From Microbispora hainanensis (lineage in GTDB: Bacteria > Actinomycetota > Actinomycetes > Streptosporangiales > Streptosporangiaceae): a DNA stretch of 64,000 nt. Below, one piece after another: positions 26,873 through 34,949 of this stretch (position 1 is the stretch's first letter; every line of letters starts with the position of its first letter). The notes under the pieces were generated by a model that saw only the letters and a list, made by a program, of their open reading frames with translations, was not told where the DNA came from and made no database searches. Both the position numbers and the translations under genes were made by a program. The stretch lies in assembly GCF_006874475.1 (NCBI RefSeq), contig NZ_VIRM01000001.1, positions 186,001-250,000 of the forward strand. Direction: 5' to 3'.

Positions 26873-27901
26873 TCATCGGGTCGCCCGTCGGGTCGACCAG
26901 TTCCAGGCGATCGGGAGGATGAGGGCGGCTACGGCAGCTCCGCACAGGGCGAGGGAGCCGTAGCCACCCATGTCCATGACGGGCCCTGAGATGACTCCAC
27001 CTCCAGCGGCGGCTATGCCCATGCCGACCTCCCCATAGCCCTCGAGTCGTGGGCGCTGCCGGCTGGGGACGCCGTTGGTGAGCAGGGCGCTTCCGGCGAT
27101 CAGGGCGAGGTTCCATCCCACCCCCAGCAGCAGCATGGCTACGGCCAGGACGGCTGGGGACCGTGCGGCGGCTGCGGCCAGCCCCGCCACACTGAGGCGG
27201 CCGAGCACGACGCGAGCGGCAGGGGCATCGTCGGGGGCACGGATGCCCCCGACAGCGGAGTCTGGAGTGCGCAACCCGATCGCGAGCGTGCTCGTTGCCG
27301 CCGCGAAGCCGATCGCCGCGACCAGGTAGGACCCGCCCAGCGGGGGAAGCCCGAACCAGGCGGCCAGGTTGCTTGCCGGCGCGAGCAGGTTCGATCCGGC
27401 GACTGCCCCAGCAGTGGTCGTGACCAGCACGGACGCCATAGCCTGCCCCCGCCCGGTCGGGGAGGCAAGGTCTGCGGCGGCGTACCGGCCCAGCATCACT
27501 GTGGTGTTGCCCGCCCCGAGCAGCAGGCTGCCCGCCAGGACCAGTGGCAGGCTTGCGTACACGGCTGCGATGGTCACCACGACGCATCCGGCGAGCGCGA
27601 CGGCCGCGCCGGTGCTCAGCGCGGCGCGGCGACCGCGATGGCTCGCCAATCCGGACAGCGCCAGGGCCGCGAGGGCGGAGCCGGCGACAAGCAGCGTCTG
27701 CGGCAGACCCGCAACCGCGTCGGAGCCGGCGATCTCGCCGGCGAGCAGGGACCCGGCTGTGCCGGCGAGTGACTGCGCGAGCCCGCCCAACACGCTGGCC
27801 GCCCACAGCACGTGCAGGGCCCGGGCCGGTGTGGCGTTGCGGTGTGGTCGCTGGCCGGCCGCCTCCGGCTGCCGGTTGGTGCCGGGAGTGGTGCTCGTCA
27901 T
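26873..27901 (-). CDS. MFS transporter, shortened
   Basis: A 342-residue major-facilitator protein with about ten predicted helices instead of twelve. The first half is complete, with the loop motif GLASHRGRRAAL after helix 2. The second half jumps from a cytoplasmic loop straight to VLAVAMLLLGVGWNLALIAG, which is normally near helix 10. Compared with the usual 400-residue members, helices 7-8 or so seem missing without a frameshift. It is co-transcribed with the upstream TetR gene (ATGA overlap) and controlled from the palindromic operator. Drug efflux is the usual role of such pairs; with this deletion the function is doubtful. Confidence 0.72.
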   Translation of the reverse strand: MTSTTPGTNRQPEAAGQRPHRNATPARALHVLWAASVLGGLAQSLAGTAGSLLAGEIAGSDAVAGLPQTLLVAGSALAALALSGLASHRGRRAALSTGAAVALAGCVVVTIAAVYASLPLVLAGSLLLGAGNTTVMLGRYAAADLASPTGRGQAMASVLVTTTAGAVAGSNLLAPASNLAAWFGLPPLGGSYLVAAIGFAAATSTLAIGLRTPDSAVGGIRAPDDAPAARVVLGRLSVAGLAAAAARSPAVLAVAMLLLGVGWNLALIAGSALLTNGVPSRQRPRLEGYGEVGMGIAAAGGGVISGPVMDMGGYGSLALCGAAVAALILPIAWNWSTRRATR

Positions 27902-28515
27902 GATGACGGGCCCGGCTGAGCTGGGGGCGTGGGCTGGAGGTATGGGCCGAGCAGTAGCGTCAACTGGTCGCGGACTTGCTCGGCTGGACTGCCACCGCCG
28001 GCCAGGCCCCAGGTGAGGAGCGCTCCGTTGTATGCGGCGTGAATCGCCCGCGGTAGTCGGCCGAGATCACCTGAGATGAGCTCACCCGCGGCTTGGCTGG
28101 CAGCCAGGACGTCCGCGATGGCGCGTTCGACGGCCGCGGTGTAGTCGCCGCTGATCCGCTGGAACTGTGGGTCAGCCAGATCCAGCAACAGGAACGCCAG
28201 GTGGTTGGCGAACTCCTCCGAGCTGCGGATGCCACCGGCGATGCCGGCGAGAACGTCGATCAGAGCCACGGTGGGAGCGCTCGCGTCCTGAGCTGCGGCC
28301 ACCTGGAGGGGCAAGGTATCGGCCCCGTGACGGGCCACCGCCAGCAGAACTCCGCGTTTGGACCCGAAGCGCTGCACTACGGTAGCCGCAGACAATCCGA
28401 CCTCACGGCCGACCTCCGCCAGCGTCAACCGTGCGGGACCCATACGCGCGATCACCCGCGCAGCCCCCGCCAGGATCTGCTCGTCGCTCACCGTTCGTGG
28501 CCGTCCAATCGTCAT
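27898..28515 (-). CDS. TetR-family regulator
   Basis: A 205-residue repressor. The N-terminal helix-turn-helix (about 10-55) reads ARLTLAEVGREVGLSAATVV then QRFGSKRGVL. The helical ligand-binding domain follows. It starts next to a perfect inverted repeat shared with the divergent LUD gene, and its stop overlaps the MFS start. It therefore most likely represses both the tetR-MFS operon and the LUD-SDR genes in response to a small molecule. Confidence 0.86.
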   Translation of the reverse strand: MTIGRPRTVSDEQILAGAARVIARMGPARLTLAEVGREVGLSAATVVQRFGSKRGVLLAVARHGADTLPLQVAAAQDASAPTVALIDVLAGIAGGIRSSEEFANHLAFLLLDLADPQFQRISGDYTAAVERAIADVLAASQAAGELISGDLGRLPRAIHAAYNGALLTWGLAGGGSPAEQVRDQLTLLLGPYLQPTPPAQPGPSS

Positions 28516-28518
28516 GAG

Positions 28519-28550
28519 GACATAGTAAACGAATAATCATTTACTATGTC
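28519..28550. promoter_or_regulatory. TetR operator (perfect inverted repeat)
   Basis: The arms gacatagtaaa and tttactatgtc (11 bp each, 28519-28529 and 28540-28550) flank a 10-bp AT-rich spacer. The site starts 4 bp upstream of the tetR start and ends 27 bp before the LUD start. It overlaps TACTAT/CATAGT-like -10 sequences of the divergent promoters. Confidence 0.85.
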
Positions 28551-28577
28551 GTCTGATCCAAGACAGAGGAGATGACC

Positions 28578-29218
28578 ATGACGACCGTGACGCCCAACAC
28601 CGTCTATGCGGCCCCTGCGGACGAGGCCGCCGTCGCGGCTGCGGCGGCAGGCCTGCAAGCGCGCGGTTACCATGTCCGCCGCGTGTCCGACGCGTGTCCG
28701 ACGCGGCCGCGGCACGGCAAGCGGCGCTGGACCTGCTGCCCGACGGCGCTGAGGTGTTCACCGCGTCTTCGGTGACTGCCGACGCGATCGGCCTGATCCA
28801 GGAGATCGACAGCTCCGGCCGCTACACCGCGACCCGACCAAAGTTGATGGCGATGGACCCCGCGACCCAGATGAGCGAGATGCGCCGCCTCGGTGCCGCT
28901 CCGCAGTGGGTGGTTGGCAGCGTCCACGCGCTGACCCACGACGGAGACCTCATCATCGCCTCCGCAAGCGGCAGCCAGCTGGCCTCAATGGCCTACGGCG
29001 CCCAGAATGTGCTGCTCATCATCGGCGCCCAAAAGATCGTCCCTGACCTTGGCACCGCCATGCGGCGCGTCCACGAATACAGCCTGCCGTTGGAGGACGC
29101 CCGGGCCCGCTCGGCCTACGGCATGGGCAGCACCGTCCACAAGGTCCTGACCTTGCACGGCGACATCGAAGACGGCCGCGTCCGCGTGGTGCTCGTCGAC
29201 GAGCCACTCGGCTTTTGA
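28578..29218 (+). pseudogene. LUD-domain (LutC-like) protein, frameshifted
   Basis: Two frames together make one LUD-domain protein of about 209 residues. The first part starts at ATG 28578 after GAGGAG and reads to RRVSDAC. The second is in another frame from 28694 and carries LLPDGAEVFTASSVTADAIG and SHALTHDG-type motifs through EPLGF. The break is an exact tandem duplication of 11 bp at 28681-28702. Deleting one copy restores a continuous frame (RVSDAAAARQAALDLLPDG). LUD proteins are linked to lactate and quinone-dependent oxidation. GTG 28694 could still start a shorter product that lacks the first 40 residues. Confidence 0.85.
28681..28702 (+). repeat. 11-bp tandem duplication inside the LUD gene
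   Basis: gcgtgtccgac occurs twice in succession (28681-28691, 28692-28702), and the extra 11 bp shift the frame. Confidence 0.95.
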
Positions 29219-29249
29219 CCCACCCGATCCGCGAAGGAAGACACCACCC

Positions 29250-30131
29250 ATGACGCCACCCCTTATCGGACGGGTCGCCCTCGTCGCCGGCGCCACCCGC
29301 GGTGCCGGGCGCGGCATCGCCGTAGAGCTCGGCACCGCCGGCGCCACCGTCTACGTCACCGGCCGATCCACGCGCACCGCCCGATCCGACCTCGACCGCC
29401 CCGAGACGATCGAGGACACCGCCGAACTGGTCACCAAGGCCGGTGGCACCGGCATCGCGATCCGCTGCGACCACACACGCCCCGACGACGTCGCTGCCGT
29501 CATCGAGCGGGTGCGCACCGATCACGGTCGCCTGAACCTGCTGGTCAACGATGTGTGGGGCGGCGACCCGCTCACCGAGTGGGGAACCCCGTTCTGGCAG
29601 CTCGACCTGGCCAAGGTCCAGGCCCTGTGGGAACGCGCCGTTCTCACGCACCTGATCACCAGCCAGCATGCGGTACCACTCATGCTGGAACACCCCGGCG
29701 GCCTCATCGTCGAGGTGACCGACGGCGACGGCGCCCACTACCGCGGGAACCTCGCCTACGACCTGGTCAAGACCGCCGTCAATCGCCTGGCACTGGCCCA
29801 GGCGGAGGAACTGCGCGCGCACGGCATCACCACCCTCGCCGTCACCCCCGGATTCCTGCGCTCAGAAGCCATGCTCGACGGGTTCGGCGTCTCCGAGGCC
29901 AACTGGCGCGACGCCGGCGAGCGCGACCCGCACTTCCTAGCCTCAGAAACTCCCCGCTATATCGGCCGCGTCATCACCGCCCTGGCCACCGACTCTCACG
30001 TCGAACGCAAAAGCGGACAGGTGTTGACATCCTGGGATCTCGCCGAGGAATACAACGTGTACGACCTCGACGGCACCCGCCCGCACTGGGGCCGCCACTT
30101 CACCAACAACATCCTCAACGCATCCGCCTGA
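29250..30131 (+). CDS. Short-chain dehydrogenase/reductase
   Basis: A 293-residue SDR oxidoreductase. The cofactor loop is AGATRGAGRGIA (Ala in place of the usual first Thr), CDHTRPDD forms the adenine-contact region, and NLAYDLVKTA holds the YxxxK pair. The subfamily has a characteristic NDVWGGDPLTEWG stretch instead of the NNAG loop. AAGGAAG precedes the ATG by 8 bp. It follows the LUD gene by 31 bp and is probably in the same TetR-controlled unit. The substrate is unknown. Confidence 0.83.
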   Translation: MTPPLIGRVALVAGATRGAGRGIAVELGTAGATVYVTGRSTRTARSDLDRPETIEDTAELVTKAGGTGIAIRCDHTRPDDVAAVIERVRTDHGRLNLLVNDVWGGDPLTEWGTPFWQLDLAKVQALWERAVLTHLITSQHAVPLMLEHPGGLIVEVTDGDGAHYRGNLAYDLVKTAVNRLALAQAEELRAHGITTLAVTPGFLRSEAMLDGFGVSEANWRDAGERDPHFLASETPRYIGRVITALATDSHVERKSGQVLTSWDLAEEYNVYDLDGTRPHWGRHFTNNILNASA

Positions 30132-30236
30132 CCACCGATCGCCCACAGCCTGCGGAGGTGCGCCAGAACATCGGCACCGCCGGGCGCACCTCCGCACGAT
30201 GAACCTGTTGGATCAGCTACAGACCAACGCGCCCCG

Positions 30237-30476
30237 ATTACCCGCTACCGCCGGCTGGTGCGGATCTACGAACGCAGGCCCGAGCACCACGAAGCCCTGA
30301 TCCGGTGGGCCACGGTGCACCAGATGACCCGCCGCCTGACCCGCGAACTGGCAGGCCAGCCACCCCCGGGCCGCTGGGCCGACCCGCCGCCGCTTCCGGA
30401 CCTGTCAAGGCCCGACCGGCGTGGCAAGGTCCTGGAACTTCTGGCCGGCCAGGTGGCAGGACCTAGATACGGGTGA
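30237..30476 (+). pseudogene. 3' remnant of an IS5-type transposase
   Basis: The frame reads ITRYRRLVRIYERRPEHHEA, then LIRWATVHQMTRRLTREL. This matches the C-terminal end of IS5-family DDE transposases (consensus-like ERTFAWxTRxRRLxxDYERxP). The DDE catalytic residues and all upstream parts are absent, and no inverted repeats are evident. This is an old mobile-element scar next to the DinB gene, supporting an accessory origin for 26.6-31.1 kb. Confidence 0.7.
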
Positions 30477-30489
30477 GCCGGGAGAGCCG

Positions 30490-31017
30490 CTATGCTCCCG
30501 TGGCCCCATCGATGCGCTCTCGGATCAGGTCGGCGTGCCCGGTGTGCTGCGCGTACTCCTCCAGGAGGTGGATGTAGATCCAGCGGAGGCTGACCTTGCC
30601 GGTCGGCGCCCGGGGGTCGTCGGCCAGCTCCTCGAGGTCGATGTCCGCAACCGCGGCATCGCAGGCAGCCGTCTCCGCGAGGAAGGCGGCGTAGTCGGCC
30701 TCGGCGTCGGCGTCGGCCACCAGGTCGAAGTCGCCGTCTTCGTACTCCTCCGTGATGTGCAGCTCGGGCAAGTTTTCGTGCAGGAACTTCTCCCGGAACC
30801 ACCAGCGCTCGACTTCCGTCATGTGTCGCAGGAGGCCGAGCAGCGTGAGGTTGGACGGCTCCACGGAGGCGGTCTTCAGTTGCTCGGAGGTGAGGCCGGC
30901 GCATTTGCGCAGCAGGAACAGCCGGCGGAGCTTCAACCAGTTATCCAGCATCTCGCGTTCGCCACAGGCCATGTCCGTCCGAGGTCCCCGCTCTACGTCG
31001 GGTGCTGTCCACGTCAT
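30490..31017 (-). CDS. DinB-family (DUF664) protein
   Basis: A 175-residue DinB-like four-helix protein. Metal-ligand histidines are visible in GLLRHMTEVERWWF and in HLLEEYAQHTGHADLIRERI. DinB-superfamily members include thiol-dependent S-transferases using mycothiol or bacillithiol, with many unassigned members. I chose the ATG at 31017 because alignment with the family starts near MTWTAPDVERGP. The gene ends 14 bp from the transposase remnant. Confidence 0.82.
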   Translation of the reverse strand: MTWTAPDVERGPRTDMACGEREMLDNWLKLRRLFLLRKCAGLTSEQLKTASVEPSNLTLLGLLRHMTEVERWWFREKFLHENLPELHITEEYEDGDFDLVADADAEADYAAFLAETAACDAAVADIDLEELADDPRAPTGKVSLRWIYIHLLEEYAQHTGHADLIRERIDGATGA

Positions 31018-31186
31018 GTCATCATCATGACGACCTGCGCAACTGATTTTGCGGGGCACGCGCGTATCTTGCCCGCCGCCGGGCGTATCGCTCGACGATG
31101 GGGCTCGACCAGGGCATCCCTGTCCCGGCCTCAGCGACCAAATCCTTTGTCAGCAGGCTCTGATACTGAGAAGTGAGTCTGAGGTC

Positions 31187-32440
31187 TCAGTTCATGGTGG
31201 GCGGCATGCCGTCCTCGGCGTCGGCCGCCTCGACCTCCTCGCGGGAGATGCCGAGCAGATAGAGGATCGAGTCGAGGTAGGGCACGTTGACCGCGGTGTC
31301 GGCGGCCTGCCGCACTATGGGCTTGGCGTTGAACGCGATGCCGAGCCCGGCGGCGGCGAACATGTCGAGGTCGTTCGCGCCGTCGCCGATCGCGACGGTC
31401 TGGCTCAGCGGGATGCCCGCCTCGGCGGCGAAGCGCTCCAGCGCCCGGGCCTTGCCCGGCCGGTCGACGATCTCGCCGACGACCCGCCCGGTGAGCCGGC
31501 CGTTCACGACCTCAAGGGTGTTGGCGGCCGAGTAGTCGATGCCGAGGTCGGCCACGAGGGAGTCGGTGATCTGGGTGAAGCCGCCGCTCACGATGGCGAA
31601 GCGGTAGTCGAGCCGCTTGAGGGTCCGCACCAGCGTGCGCGCGCCGGGGGTGAGGACGACCTCCTTGACGACCTTCTCGAAGACCTCCTCCGACAGCCCT
31701 TCGAGCAGCGCGACCCGCCTGACCAGCGACTCGACGAAGTCGAGCTCGCCGCGCATGGCCTCGTCGGTGACCCGGGCGACCTCGTCCAGGCACCCGGCGT
31801 GCCGGGCCAGCAGCTCGATGACCTCGTTCTGGATCAACGTCGAGTCGACGTCCATCACGATCAGGCGCTTGGCGCGGCGGTGCAGGCCGCTGCGCTGCAC
31901 GGCCACGTCCACCTGCTGCGCCGCCGCCTCCGCGGCCAGCTCCGCCCGCAGCGCCTGGGGATCGGCGCCGGACACGGCGAGCTCGATGCACGTCACCGGA
32001 TAGCTCGACAGCCGTTCGATCCTGTCGATGTTGGCGCCGCTCGCCGCGATCCGGCCGGCGATCCCGGCCATGGCGGCGGGCAGCAGTGGCGCGCCGAGGA
32101 CGGTGACGTGCAGCCGCCCGCGTCGTCGCTTCTCCTTGGAAGTCGTGCCGGTCGCGATCTCCAGGTCCATGTCGAGGTCGGCGGCGACCTGCTCGACGGC
32201 CGTCCACAGACCGCCGATCGTGCCTCCGGTGCCGGTGGGCGGCCCCCCGGCGTACGCGACGAGAACGCCCAGAGTGAGGCGGCCTCGGATGACGACCTGC
32301 TCCACATCGGCCACGACGACCGGGAACCCGGACAGTACGGAGAACAGCCTCGAGGTGACGCCCGGGCGATCCGGGCCGGTCAGCGTGATCAGGAGCGTGC
32401 GCTGGTTCACGTTGTTTGAGGTTACTGCGCCGCTTGTCAT
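31187..32440 (-). CDS. serB: Phosphoserine phosphatase with two ACT domains (SerB2 type)
   Basis: A 417-residue enzyme for the last step of serine biosynthesis. Two N-terminal ACT-like domains (about 12-95 and 108-185) sense amino acids in SerB2 homologues. The HAD phosphatase domain starts with MDVDSTLIQNE; D197 is the nucleophile and D199 the acid/base. Later motifs are FAIVSGGFTQ and IGDGANDLDM. The length and order match M. tuberculosis SerB2. ATG 32440 has no clear ribosome site; GTG 32410 is an alternative. Confidence 0.93.
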   Translation of the reverse strand: MTSGAVTSNNVNQRTLLITLTGPDRPGVTSRLFSVLSGFPVVVADVEQVVIRGRLTLGVLVAYAGGPPTGTGGTIGGLWTAVEQVAADLDMDLEIATGTTSKEKRRRGRLHVTVLGAPLLPAAMAGIAGRIAASGANIDRIERLSSYPVTCIELAVSGADPQALRAELAAEAAAQQVDVAVQRSGLHRRAKRLIVMDVDSTLIQNEVIELLARHAGCLDEVARVTDEAMRGELDFVESLVRRVALLEGLSEEVFEKVVKEVVLTPGARTLVRTLKRLDYRFAIVSGGFTQITDSLVADLGIDYSAANTLEVVNGRLTGRVVGEIVDRPGKARALERFAAEAGIPLSQTVAIGDGANDLDMFAAAGLGIAFNAKPIVRQAADTAVNVPYLDSILYLLGISREEVEAADAEDGMPPTMN

Positions 32441-32599
32441 GTGCGCGCACGAGGTTCACGATGCGGACGCCTTCATGCCCCCGCCCTGAGGCTCCGCTGT
32501 CATTTCCGCATGTCGTCATGGTGGTGGGCCGCGGAACGGGCCGGGAGAGACGGGACGCCTCACCGCGGCCGGCACCCCCCGAGGAAGGACGCGACACGC

Positions 32600-33334
32600 A
32601 TGACGATCTCGCTGCAGCCCCAGCACTCCCTTGATTCCGGCCGCTACACCGTCGGGCTCGCCGAGAGCGCCGCGGATCTGCGTGCCGCCCAGCGCCTGCG
32701 TCACGAGGTGTTCGCCGGGGAGATGGGCGCCCGGCTCGACTCCCCGCTGAACGGGCTCGACGTCGAACCGCTCGACGCCTACTGCGACCACCTCCTCGTC
32801 CGCGAGGGCGACACGGTGGTCGGCACCTACCGCCTGCTGCCGCCCCGCCGCTCCGACCGGCTCTACTCCGACGCGGAGTTCGACCTCGGCGCGCTGGAGG
32901 GCCTGCGTGGTGACCTGGTCGAGGCCGGGCGCACGTGTGTGCACCCCGGCCACCGCGGCGGCGCGGTCGTCGCGCTGATGTGGGCCGGCATCGCGCGATA
33001 CATGGCCGACCGCGGGCACGCCTGGCTGGCGGGCTGCTGCTCGGTGCCTCTGGACGACGGCGGCATGGCCGCCGCCGGTGTCGCCGACCGGGTCGCGCTG
33101 GGGCCGCAGGAGTATCGCGTCACGCCGCACACGCCCTGGCGCGCCGCCGGGGTCCCCCGCCCCGGCCGGTTCACGGTGCCGCCGCTGCTACGCGGCTATC
33201 TACGACTCGGCGCGTGGATCTGCGGCGCGCCCGCCCATGATCCGGACTTCGGCACCGCGGACTTCTTCGTGCTGCTCCGCGTGGCCGACGCCGACCCCCG
33301 ATATCTGCGGCACTTCCTCGGGCAGTCGCGATGA
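32600..33334 (+). CDS. GNAT/OlsB-like N-acyltransferase
   Basis: A 244-residue acyltransferase of the OlsB type. RLRHEVFAGEMGARLDSPLN (about 30-50), DYCDHLLV-like text, VVGTYRLLPP and GRTCVHPGHRGGAVVALMW are family landmarks. OlsB uses acyl-ACP to make 3-hydroxyacyl-ornithine, the first step of ornithine-lipid synthesis. The next gene, overlapping by 4 bp, is a PlsC-type acyltransferase like OlsA, so the pair probably makes an aminolipid. GAGGAAGG precedes ATG 32600. The acceptor could be another amino acid. Confidence 0.8.
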   Translation: MTISLQPQHSLDSGRYTVGLAESAADLRAAQRLRHEVFAGEMGARLDSPLNGLDVEPLDAYCDHLLVREGDTVVGTYRLLPPRRSDRLYSDAEFDLGALEGLRGDLVEAGRTCVHPGHRGGAVVALMWAGIARYMADRGHAWLAGCCSVPLDDGGMAAAGVADRVALGPQEYRVTPHTPWRAAGVPRPGRFTVPPLLRGYLRLGAWICGAPAHDPDFGTADFFVLLRVADADPRYLRHFLGQSR

Positions 33335-34260
33335 GCGCCGTCACGCACGTGCCCGCGGCCTCCTCCGCCTGGCTGCCGGCGTCCCCCTGCGCACCGGACG
33401 TCTGCGTGCGGGCGCAGGCCCGTACGGCGGGGCCGCTGCGGCGGGCCGCCCGCCTGCTGGGCGCGCTCGTGGTGCTGCTCGCCGGTCTGCCGATCGCGCT
33501 CGCGCTGGGCCGTACGGCCTGGCGGGGGGTGGTCACGACGCGCTGGTCACGGCTGCTGCTGCGGGCCCTCGGCGTCAGGATCGTGACGTGCCGCGGGTTC
33601 TCCTGCATCGGGGGCTCGGCGCGGGCGCGAGCCGTGCCGGAGGGAGACGGGCCCGCCCTGCTCGTCGGCAACCATGTCTCGTGGCTCGACCCCCTGGTCA
33701 TCACGGCGACCTTCGCCTGCCGCCCGCTGGCCAAGGCCGAGGTGGGCAGGTGGCCGGTCGTCCGCACGCTCGCCGCCGGGGGCGGCGCGCTGTTCGTCGA
33801 CAGGGGCCGGCCGTCCACCCTGCCGGGGGTCGTCGCGGACATGACCGCCGCGCTGCGGCGCGGTGAGAGCGTGGCCGCATTCCCCGAGGGCACGACGTGG
33901 TGTGGACGCGAGATGGGGCGATTCCGGCCCGCGGTGTTCCAGGCGGCGATCGACGCGGGGGTGCCCGTGCGGCCGGTGGCGCTGCGGTTCCTGGAGCTCC
34001 CCGAGGGCGCTGGAAAGGGCGTGTCCACCCGGCCGTCGTACGTCGGGGACGACACGCTGCTCGCGTCCGTCCTGCGGATCGTCGCCGCCAGGGACCTCGT
34101 CGCGGAGGTGACGGTCTTCCCCGCCGTACGGCTGGACCGCCCGGCCGTGTACGGCGGCCGGGCCCACCGGAGGGAGGCGCGGGTGGAGCTCGCGCGGATC
34201 GCCGAGGCCCAGGTCAGGACGGGGCTGGTGGAACCCGGGGAGAGGACTGCGGCGGCCTGA
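33331..34260 (+). CDS. PlsC/OlsA-type lysolipid acyltransferase
   Basis: A 309-residue membrane-associated acyltransferase. The catalytic NHVSWLD motif (114-120) is a variant of NHxxxxD, and the second block is FPEGTT (184-189). A hydrophobic segment near residues 42-62 anchors it. Its ATG overlaps the OlsB-like stop (ATGA). OlsA adds the second acyl chain to lyso-ornithine lipid, and a glycerolipid role is the alternative. A GC-rich hairpin ends the operon. Confidence 0.82.
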   Translation: MSAVTHVPAASSAWLPASPCAPDVCVRAQARTAGPLRRAARLLGALVVLLAGLPIALALGRTAWRGVVTTRWSRLLLRALGVRIVTCRGFSCIGGSARARAVPEGDGPALLVGNHVSWLDPLVITATFACRPLAKAEVGRWPVVRTLAAGGGALFVDRGRPSTLPGVVADMTAALRRGESVAAFPEGTTWCGREMGRFRPAVFQAAIDAGVPVRPVALRFLELPEGAGKGVSTRPSYVGDDTLLASVLRIVAARDLVAEVTVFPAVRLDRPAVYGGRAHRREARVELARIAEAQVRTGLVEPGERTAAA

Positions 34261-34280
34261 CGAGCTGCCGGGACGGTCGG

Positions 34281-34312
34281 CGGCGCCCGCCCGGAGACCC
34301 TGGCGGGCGCCG
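34281..34312. terminator. Bidirectional hairpin between convergent genes
   Basis: A perfect 11-bp stem cggcgcccgcc/ggcgggcgccg with a 10-nt loop lies between the acyltransferase and secreted-protein stops. Confidence 0.75.
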
Positions 34313-34328
34313 TGGAGGATGGACGGAC

Positions 34329-34907
34329 TCAGCGGGTGATCGTGCTCTTCGACTTCACCCAGCCGATGCTGTCGCCGAACTCCGAGAGCAGTTGCCTGGG
34401 GTCGGTGTTCGTCGAGGTGTCGATGACCGCGCCGCCGAAGTAGCCGTAGAGCTTGCCGCGGGCCGACCCGCTCACCTGGGCCTTCGCATAGAACGTGTAG
34501 CTCTTGCCCTTCTTGAGACCGGGCAGCACGCACAGCGCGCGGGTCCGCTCCCGCGTGCAGTGCTCGTGATAGCGGGAGCCGTGCGGCACGTAGATCCGGG
34601 TCTTGGTGACGTTCTTGGGGAACTTGACCGCGAGGAAGATCTCGTCGGTCTTGGTCTTGAGCCTGTTGACGAGCTTGACCTTGAACGACACCACGCGTCC
34701 GGCACGGACGCTGTAGGGGAAACTGACCTGGATGCGGACGGGCGCCGAGGCCGCCGTGGTCGCGGCGGACGAGGTGGAGGTGGCCGCCGTGGACGAGGTG
34801 GTCGCGGCCGACGACGCGGCGGAGGCGGGCGCGCCGGACGCGACCAGCGCGCCCGCGGCCAGTGGCAGGGCCAGCAGCGCGGTCGGCTTGCCGATGAGGG
34901 TACGCAT
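34329..34907 (-). CDS. Secreted beta-rich protein with Ser/Thr/Ala linker
   Basis: A 192-residue protein. The signal peptide (residues 1-31, ending SGAPASA) is followed by a 25-residue Ala/Ser/Thr linker. A DUF11-like beta-sandwich domain (about 57-160) has two cysteines (EHCTRERTRALC) likely to form a disulfide. It is similar in style to secreted actinobacterial surface proteins of unknown function. The linker is probably a glycosylation target. There is no operon partner. Confidence 0.7.
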   Translation of the reverse strand: MRTLIGKPTALLALPLAAGALVASGAPASAASSAATTSSTAATSTSSAATTAASAPVRIQVSFPYSVRAGRVVSFKVKLVNRLKTKTDEIFLAVKFPKNVTKTRIYVPHGSRYHEHCTRERTRALCVLPGLKKGKSYTFYAKAQVSGSARGKLYGYFGGAVIDTSTNTDPRQLLSEFGDSIGWVKSKSTITR

Positions 34908-34949
34908 GCGGGTCAGCCTTGACGATCGAGATCACGGTTCGATCACGCG

